In this document: positions 16,034 to 20,947 of the stretch, in pieces
Layout: every line of letters starts with the position of its first letter
Position numbering within the stretch: position 1 is the stretch's first letter
DNA from: Anaerolineaceae bacterium
GTDB taxonomy: Bacteria > Chloroflexota > Anaerolineae > Anaerolineales > Anaerolineaceae
Length of the DNA stretch: 20,947 bases
Direction of reading: 5' to 3'
Assembly (NCBI GenBank): GCA_021107195.1
Contig: JAIOTF010000187.1
Span: 1 to 20,947 of the forward strand
Position numbers and translations under genes: made by a program
The notes under the pieces: generated by a model
The model's input: the letters and a program-made list of their open reading frames with translations, nothing else
What the model was told of the DNA's origin: nothing
Databases searched by the model: none

Positions 16034-16372
16034 TCAGTCCGTCAGCCGGATGCGTGGATCCAGGAATACGTAAACAAAATCAACGCTCAGATTCGCCAAA
16101 GCCACCAGAACGGCATACATGATCGTTGTTCCCATGATCATTGAATAATCCCGCTGACCAATAGCAGTCACATAAGCCCGCCCCATACCGGGGAAGCTGA
16201 ACATGGTCTCGATGATAAAGGAGCCAACCACCAGGCCCGCCAAAGACGGTCCAAGGATGGTCACCACCGGAATGAGGGCATTCCTGAACATGTGTCGTGT
16301 GATCACCACTCGTTCTTTCAAACCTTTAGCCCGCGCCGTGCGCACATAATCCTGGCGCAGCACTTCCAGCAT
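16034..16372 (-). CDS. dppB: DppB permease, C-terminal fragment after frameshift
   Basis: This open frame begins MLEVLRQDYVRTARAKGLKE, which is the ATPase-contact EAA loop of a DppB/OppB permease. It continues through the last helices (GPSLAGLVVGSFIIETMFSFPG) to the C-terminal VDFVYVFLDPRIRLTD. It is the missing end of the protein begun at 17033. Restoring two bases near 16375-16385 joins both parts into 333 residues, the normal size. There is no ribosome site of its own before the Met at 16372. I treat it as half of one broken gene, not a separate gene. Confidence 0.85.
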   Translation of the reverse strand: MLEVLRQDYVRTARAKGLKERVVITRHMFRNALIPVVTILGPSLAGLVVGSFIIETMFSFPGMGRAYVTAIGQRDYSMIMGTTIMYAVLVALANLSVDFVYVFLDPRIRLTD

Positions 16373-17033
16373 CGAGGCGCGTCATACGGGCGGTGCGGGC
16401 CAAAGTATTGAAACCCAACACCACCGCCGGCAGGATCCACACGTCAAACTCATCCCACGAAGTCGGCACGATGCTCACCAGATGCAGCCACGAAGCAAAC
16501 ACAATGATCAGAAAAATAGCAATCACAAAATTCGGCACCGAGATGCCCAGCGTGACAATAAAGAGACTGACATAGTCGACGATCGAATTGCGCTTGAGGG
16601 CCGAAATGATGCCCACCGGTACGCCGATCACAATTGCCATCGTCAGCGAGATCAGAGCCAGCCGCAGGGAATAACCAAAACGGCTGTACCAGAAACTCTT
16701 GTCTGTGGGCGGCTTGAAAAGGATATCCTGCACCGTTCTGCCGCGCTGACGGTAAGAAGGCCCAAGATTCCCACAAATAAGACCACAGACAAATTTTCCT
16801 TCTTTATCCGTATCCCCGATCATGTAGGCCATATACTGGCGCCACATGGGTTTGTCCAATCCATAATATTCATTCAAACGTGCCTGTGTGATCGCATCCA
16901 CCTGGCGTGCATTGGGATCACGATCCCAGGGACCGCCAGGGGCGCTGTGCATCAAAAAGAAGGTGATGGAAGAAACCACCAATATCACCGGCACCATCCA
17001 TAACAATCGTTTAATCAAATACCTTAACATCAT
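16326..17033 (-). CDS. dppB: DppB permease, N-terminal fragment ending in frameshift
   Basis: The start MMLRYLIKRLLWMVPVILVV begins the first helix of a DppB/OppB permease. The family stretches FLMHSAPGGPWD, YYGLDKP and SLRLALISLTMAIVIGVPVG follow. The reading is correct through ARTARMTR, then shifts to LDAGSAAPG and stops at 16326. DNA at the break reads ACGCGCCTCGATG on the minus strand; the family sequence MTR-x-SMLEVL would need ACGCGCGCCTCGATG. Loss of one GC from a short GC repeat therefore explains the shift. AGGA lies just upstream of the two adjacent ATGs (17033 and 17030). It follows the binding-protein gene after a 30-bp palindrome. Confidence 0.85.
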   Translation of the reverse strand: MMLRYLIKRLLWMVPVILVVSSITFFLMHSAPGGPWDRDPNARQVDAITQARLNEYYGLDKPMWRQYMAYMIGDTDKEGKFVCGLICGNLGPSYRQRGRTVQDILFKPPTDKSFWYSRFGYSLRLALISLTMAIVIGVPVGIISALKRNSIVDYVSLFIVTLGISVPNFVIAIFLIIVFASWLHLVSIVPTSWDEFDVWILPAVVLGFNTLARTARMTRLDAGSAAPGLCAHGAG

Positions 17034-17057
17034 CCTGTCCTGGAATTTTTGTATTTT

Positions 17058-17087
17058 GGGTTGGCTGGCCCATGGGCCAGCCAACCC
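17058..17087. promoter_or_regulatory. Perfect 30-bp palindrome between oppA and dppB
   Basis: Positions 17058-17087 equal their own reverse complement over all 30 bases (left arm GGGTTGGCTGGCCCA, right arm its complement). In RNA it would form a 13-bp stem with a CAUG loop. On the transcribed minus strand it is followed by an A-rich, not T-rich, run, so it is not a standard terminator. Its place between a binding-protein gene and its permeases fits an mRNA-stabilising or partial-termination element that keeps binding-protein levels higher. Confidence 0.65.
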
Positions 17088-17123
17088 GGTTCCCGTGCCA
17101 TCATTAAGTCGGCATCGGGGTGA

Positions 17124-18896
17124 TTAGTGATCTTCGACCGAAATGGTCAGGGACTGGTACGAGCCGGGCCAGTCAGCATCCTGTGCGGTCACGGTAACGC
17201 CCTTGACCCACGGCTTGACCAGATAGGCTTCAGCGCGGTTCCAGATGAGACCTGCCGGAACCAGATCAATCAGGTAGTCCTGGGATTCCTGCTCCAGGCG
17301 CAGGCGTTCTTCGTAGTCCATAGTTGCATCAGCGGTGGCCATCATCTCATCCAGCGTGGGGTTGCTGAAAGCGATCCGCTCGCCGAATGCACCGGTCCGC
17401 CAGTAAGTGCCGAGCCAGTTCTGGGGATCGGGGTAATCCGAGCACCAGCCGAGGATGTAAACCTGCGGGGCCGTCTCGCGGTCCTTGGTCAGGGCTGTGT
17501 AGGTAGTCGGTTCAACCGGGTTCAAAGCGATCTCGACACCGAAGATACCACTCCACTGGGCTGACAGCCATTCGTAGCGCGTGCGGTTGCGGGGCGTATC
17601 AGCAAAAGTCAAAGTAACTGGCGGCAAAGCATCTGTGGTGCCATAAGTGGAATCAGCAATTGCTTGCAGGGCTGCTTCAGGATCGTAACCCAAGCGGGTC
17701 TCGCCTTCCTTGTGGCCGGGAACACCCTTGGGGATCCAGGTCAATGTAGGAACGCCGACACCCTTCAACACATCGCGCACCCAGGCATCGCGGTCAATGG
17801 CATAAGCAAAGGCTTCACGGACTTTGGGGTCCTGGAAAGGTTCCTGTTCGTGGTGGAACATGGCGCCGAAGGTGCAGGTGCCGGGGAACATGACCATTTC
17901 TTCGCTCAACACCGGGTCGTTCTGAATGGTCTGGAAGTCTTCCACGCCAAAGGCGAAGATATCCATTTCATCATTCTTGTAGGCTTCAAATGCAACAGCT
18001 GAGTCGGTGATGTAGTGATATTCCAGCTTGTATTGTGCCTGATCGCCCCAGTAATAAGGGTTCGGGCCAAACAAACCACGTTCGTTGAGTTCCAGTGATT
18101 CGAGAACGAACGGACCGTTACCAACATGATTGGATGCTTCCAGCCACCAGGTGTCAGGATCGGTTTCGATGATCTCTTGCTTGGCCGGGAAAGCCACCCA
18201 CAGACCGGCGATGTATGCGAAATACGGTGCGGGCTGTTCGAGTTCAATTTTCAAGACGCGGCAGTTGGCATCATCATAGCTGGTGCAGCGATTGTCATCC
18301 ATGTCAAAAGCCTGCACCATAACTTCGTCTTCCAAAGCCTTCAGCTCTTCTTCCGACAAGGCTTCAACATCGGCGCTGCGGTAAGCAATCGCGTTCTTGA
18401 TGTCATCGGTGATATAAGCATATTCACCAGCAGTGTAGGGGTTGATCGTGCGCTTGAGAGCATATTCAAAACGCAGCGCGTTCAGCAGGGATCCATCGGC
18501 GTATTTAAGGCCTTCACGCAGGGTGAAGACGATTGCCGTGCCATCTTCGTTGAACTCCCAGGATTCAGCAGCACCGGGGATGGCTTCCAGATTCTCGTTC
18601 AGTCGGGTGAGGCCTTCGTACATCTGGCGCAGGTGGGAAATCTCGTTATTGAACGAGGACTTCTGTGGATCGATCATATCCGGGAAACTGGTCAGATTTA
18701 CCCGCAGAATCGGCAAGTCAGCCGGAACTTCCGCCGCAGGCGCTTCCCCAGATTCCTGTGCCGCTGCTTCGGCTGCGGGCTTATCCGCCGCGGGAGCTTC
18801 AGAAACCGCTTCCGGGGCAGCAGCAGGCCGGCAGGCGCCCAGTAACATGCTGGCAGCGAGCAAAATGGCAAACAATACATAAAACTTGGATCGCAT
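17124..18896 (-). CDS. Peptide ABC transporter substrate-binding lipoprotein (SBP family 5)
   Basis: The 590-residue extracytoplasmic binding protein has a lipoprotein signal with lipobox LLGAC, so Cys22 is probably lipidated and anchors it to the membrane outside. An Ala/Pro/Glu-rich linker (about 24-60) precedes the DppA/OppA fold. Family features include YEGLTRLNENLEAIPGAAESWEFNEDGTAIVFTLREGLKYADG (about 93-135), the NGPFVLESLELNE region, KVREAFAYAIDRDAWVRDVLKGVGVP and VYILGWCSDYPDPQNWL. The strong ribosome site AAGGAG precedes the ATG. It lies in the importer gene order between dppF and dppB; the ligand is probably oligo- or dipeptides but cannot be read from sequence. A MITE lies in its 5' region. 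Confidence 0.93.
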   Translation of the reverse strand: MRSKFYVLFAILLAASMLLGACRPAAAPEAVSEAPAADKPAAEAAAQESGEAPAAEVPADLPILRVNLTSFPDMIDPQKSSFNNEISHLRQMYEGLTRLNENLEAIPGAAESWEFNEDGTAIVFTLREGLKYADGSLLNALRFEYALKRTINPYTAGEYAYITDDIKNAIAYRSADVEALSEEELKALEDEVMVQAFDMDDNRCTSYDDANCRVLKIELEQPAPYFAYIAGLWVAFPAKQEIIETDPDTWWLEASNHVGNGPFVLESLELNERGLFGPNPYYWGDQAQYKLEYHYITDSAVAFEAYKNDEMDIFAFGVEDFQTIQNDPVLSEEMVMFPGTCTFGAMFHHEQEPFQDPKVREAFAYAIDRDAWVRDVLKGVGVPTLTWIPKGVPGHKEGETRLGYDPEAALQAIADSTYGTTDALPPVTLTFADTPRNRTRYEWLSAQWSGIFGVEIALNPVEPTTYTALTKDRETAPQVYILGWCSDYPDPQNWLGTYWRTGAFGERIAFSNPTLDEMMATADATMDYEERLRLEQESQDYLIDLVPAGLIWNRAEAYLVKPWVKGVTVTAQDADWPGSYQSLTISVEDH

Positions 18897-19225
18897 GATT
18901 TTCTCCTTCTCTAAATGGTTTTGACTTCTTCGGACAGCACCGTTCGCTGTTCTTAAAAAATAGGTAACTACTCAGGCGTGTCGTTGCGAACAGTTTTATC
19001 GCCGACACTCCCCGGCACTGCCTGCGGGGCAAGTGCTCACCTGCGGTGACAAGTGCAGGTGAGCAATCTCCACAACAGTGAGGGACGCTTCGCGGCCACG
19101 TCGCAAAAGCGTGTTCTTCGCAGAGACATTTCTTGGGGAGACTGAGTAGTTACAAAAATAGATTTAATATCCAGCACCTCCTTCTCTTCTTTCCTCAACT
19201 TGCAACAAACAGGGAATAATGTTGC
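18897..19225. other. Intergenic region disrupted by a MITE, between dppF and the binding-protein gene
   Basis: Most of this 329-base gap is the MITE at 18964-19153. Without it and one target copy, dppF and the binding-protein gene would be about 130 bp apart. On the minus strand just before the MITE is a strong Shine-Dalgarno-like AAGGAGGTG (about 19188-19180) with no start codon at the right distance. No clear promoter for the binding-protein gene is visible. Confidence 0.6.
18964..19153. mobile_element. 190-bp MITE with IS66-like ends
   Basis: The terminal inverted repeats are GTAACTACTCAG (18964-18975) and CTGAGTAGTTAC (19142-19153), perfect over 12 bp. They are flanked directly by an 8-bp duplication AAAAATAG (18956-18963 and 19154-19161). 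The interior has no open frame of note and contains a 9-bp stem GCTCACCTG/CAGGTGAGC (19035-19043/19056-19064). Ends beginning GTAA together with 8-bp target duplications are the known pattern of the IS66 family, so a non-autonomous IS66 derivative is inferred. No transposase is in the window. Confidence 0.85.
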
Positions 19226-20206
19226 TTAAGCTGCAAAATGGCAGGCCACCGAGTGGCCGGATGCAACCTCTCGAAATGCTGGCCGCTCCGCAGCGCAGAC
19301 ATCCGCAGCCAGCGGGCAGCGGGTACGAAAACGGCAGCCCGAAGGGGGCTGGATCGGCGAAGGCACATCACCGGTCAGGATGATGCGCTCGCGTTTCTTT
19401 TCCACTTTTGGATCCGGGATCGGCACAGCGGAAAGCAGCGCCCGGGTATATGGATGGAGCGGATTTTCATAGAGGTCGGTGCGGTCCGCCAATTCCACGA
19501 TCACACCCAGATACATCACCGCCACCCGTGTGCTGATGTGACGTACCATCGAAAGGTCATGGGCAATAAAGAGGTACGTCAAACCGAGTTTTTCCTGCAA
19601 ATCTTCCAGCAGGTTGACCACCTGGGCTTGAATGGAAACATCCAGGGCTGAAATGGGTTCATCACAAATGATCAGATCCGGCTGCAGGGCAAGTGCGCGG
19701 GCGATGCCGATCCGCTGGCGCTGCCCGCCGGAAAATTCATGCGGGTAACGATTGGCAAAGGCTGGGTTCAAACCAACCATCTCCAGCAATTCCTTAACCC
19801 TGTCTTCAATCTTCTGGCGAGGAAGCAACTTGTGAATGCGAATAGGATCGCCCACGGTCTCGCTGACCGTCATGCGCGGATTCAGGCTGGCATAGGGATC
19901 CTGAAAGATCATCTGCATTTTCTGGCGCAGCCTGCGCAGATCGCTTTTGGGGGCTTTCATCAGGTCAGTTCCATCGTAAAAAACTTTTCCGCCTGTGGGA
20001 CGGTAAAGCTGCAGGATCGATCTGCCCGTTGTGGACTTTCCACATCCGGATTCACCAACCAGGCCCAGTGTCTCGCCCTTATAAACCTCAAAGGAAACAT
20101 CATCGACTGCCCGGAGTTGTTGAATCTGGCGGCCGAGGAGCTTGCCCTGGACTACAGGGAAATATTTTTTCAAGCCTTCCACGCGCAATAAAACGTCTCT
20201 CTCCAT
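19226..20206 (-). CDS. dppF: Peptide/nickel ABC transporter ATP-binding protein (DppF type)
   Basis: The 326-residue ATPase has Walker A GESGCGKST (51-59), the DppF-type Q-loop MIFQDPYASLNPRMTV, signature SGGQRQR, and Walker B LIICDEPISALDVSIQAQV. The C-terminal oligopeptide-transporter domain has CRFRTRCPLAADVC. I chose the ATG at 20206, giving MERDVLLRVEGLKKYF. It has AGGAG at good spacing and forms TGATG with the dppD stop; the upstream Met at 20245 adds residues lying inside dppD. It pairs with DppD to drive peptide import. It is intact, while its partner has lost its Walker A. Confidence 0.95.
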   Translation of the reverse strand: MERDVLLRVEGLKKYFPVVQGKLLGRQIQQLRAVDDVSFEVYKGETLGLVGESGCGKSTTGRSILQLYRPTGGKVFYDGTDLMKAPKSDLRRLRQKMQMIFQDPYASLNPRMTVSETVGDPIRIHKLLPRQKIEDRVKELLEMVGLNPAFANRYPHEFSGGQRQRIGIARALALQPDLIICDEPISALDVSIQAQVVNLLEDLQEKLGLTYLFIAHDLSMVRHISTRVAVMYLGVIVELADRTDLYENPLHPYTRALLSAVPIPDPKVEKKRERIILTGDVPSPIQPPSGCRFRTRCPLAADVCAAERPAFREVASGHSVACHFAA

Positions 20207-20823
20207 CAGGCGCGCTCCTTTCCTGTTTTGGGGTCGACCCAGCAAGCGGCAAAATGATCCAACCCTGCAAATTGCAGCGGGGGGTTCTCTTCAAGACAGC
20301 GATCCACCCGATAGGCGCAGCGCGGTGCAAATGGACAGCAGGTTGGCTTCCCGTACAATACGGGCGGCAATCCCTCAATCGAGGCTAATTTTTGATGCTG
20401 GTCGATATCCATGCGCGGCAGGCTGTCCAACAATCCTATTGTGTAAGGGTGTTGGGGATTCTCGTAAAGCACATCAACAACCGCCTGCTCAACAATGTAC
20501 CCACCGTACATCACGTTCACCCGCTGCGCCACCCCGGCAACCACACCCAGATCGTGGGTGATCCAGATGATGGCCATGCCGAGCTTGTCCTGCAGTCGAT
20601 TAACAAGATCGATGATCTGCGCCTGAATGGTGACATCCAGAGCTGTGGTCGGTTCATCGGCGATCAGGATAGCGGGGTCACAGGTGAGGGCCATGGCAAT
20701 CATTGCCCGCTGGCGCATGCCGCCAGAGAATTGATGAGGATAATCATTCAACCGTTGGCGGGCATTGGGAATGCCAACCATCTCCAGCACTTCGGCGCCT
20801 CGGTCATAGGCTTCTTTTTTACT
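20206..20823 (-). pseudogene. dppD: DppD-type ATP-binding protein, 5'-truncated
   Basis: The coding frame is clearly a DppD ATPase from SKKEAYDRGAEVLEMVGI on. It holds signature FSGGMRQR, Walker B ILIADEPTTALDVTIQAQI, the switch HDLGVV, and the C-terminal domain with CCPFAPRC and RVDRC. A TAA at 20824-20826 closes the frame directly upstream of the Ser codon. The roughly 120-130 residues that should precede it, including Walker A and the Q-loop, are absent. DNA from about 20826 to the window end is unrelated in every frame. The first Met that could start it (20790) would give 194 residues without an ATP P-loop. The break may be an inserted element or an assembly join. Confidence 0.85.
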
Positions 20824-20826
20824 TTA

Positions 20827-20947
20827 GTTTCGCTAAAAGCGATGTAAAAACCGTAAAAAGCACCTTAGAAGTTCAATCTGCCGTCATGTGAGAATCGAAA
20901 AAAGGGAGGACTGGACACCAGCCATCCTATGTTATCTGAGAAAGCCC
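20827..20947 (-). other. Foreign-looking sequence abutting broken dppD, with possible 3' end of a gene
   Basis: This sequence does not continue dppD. On the minus strand a frame is open from the window edge (20945) for 26 codons (SDNIGWLVSSPPFFRFSHDG in the middle), ending in TAA at 20865-20867, about 40 bases from the junction. A gene ending so close to a break inside another gene is the usual geometry of an insertion sequence. However, I cannot recognise a transposase and the other end is outside the window. A small stem TTTAG-TTTCG-CTAAA lies at the junction (20823-20837). Confidence 0.35.

Noticed and set aside
17058..17087. The 30-bp palindrome as a simple intrinsic terminator
   Set aside because: The minus-strand sequence after the stem is A-rich and lacks a T run, and the downstream genes dppB and dppC belong to the same transporter.
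1..20947. CRISPR array or tRNA/rRNA genes
   Set aside because: No regularly spaced direct repeats are seen. No intergenic segment shows a convincing tRNA cloverleaf with a T-loop GGTTCRA box, and no rRNA-like stretches were noticed.

Overview
The window reads as a chromosomal piece from a Chloroflexota bacterium, most likely an Anaerolineae-type member. This is inferred from gene content, not from a marker gene: a sortase fused to extracellular LFF/ELW repeats, a MacAB/YknXYZ-like exporter with a membrane-anchored adaptor, a lipoprotein peptide-binding protein, bacterial GlnRS, and short GC-rich palindromic repeats between genes. Nearly all genes lie on the minus strand; only a Cys-rich membrane protein and a VOC-family gene lie on the plus strand. 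TAA, TAG and TGA all end intact genes here, so nothing suggests a changed genetic code.

Layout, left to right. Positions 1-297 are non-coding, with a dispersed repeat and a small hairpin. Positions 298-5615 (minus) form a tightly coupled operon: adaptor, ATPase, permease, then a secreted nine-repeat protein with a C-terminal sortase domain. An in-frame TAA cuts the sortase between its catalytic His and its catalytic Cys/Arg. Positions 5616-6002 hold palindromic repeats and the glnS terminator. Next come single genes, most with their own terminator: glnS (6003-7703), a REC-PAS-histidine kinase (7917-9377), a dihydrolipoyl dehydrogenase-type enzyme (9668-11083) and polyphosphate kinase (11344-13488). 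Divergent from ppk are a 27-cysteine membrane-anchored protein (13603-14229) and a VOC/glyoxalase-like gene carrying an in-frame TAG (14242-14658).

Positions 15033 to the right edge (minus) are a peptide/nickel-type ABC importer in the order dppD' - dppF - [MITE] - oppA/dppA - dppB - dppC. dppD has lost its 5' third at a junction near 20820-20826. A 190-bp MITE with 12-bp terminal inverted repeats and an 8-bp target duplication sits between dppF and the binding-protein gene. A perfect 30-bp palindrome sits between the binding protein and dppB. dppB is frameshifted by what looks like loss of one GC dinucleotide.

The main results of the hunt are four broken genes in 21 kb (two nonsense codons, one 2-bp deletion, one truncation), the repeat-sortase fusion carried with an exporter, the undescribed Cys-rich anchored protein, the IS66-like MITE, and the palindrome in the transporter operon. 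The clustered lesions mean either real gene decay or consensus errors in a draft or metagenome assembly. The sequence alone cannot decide between these.
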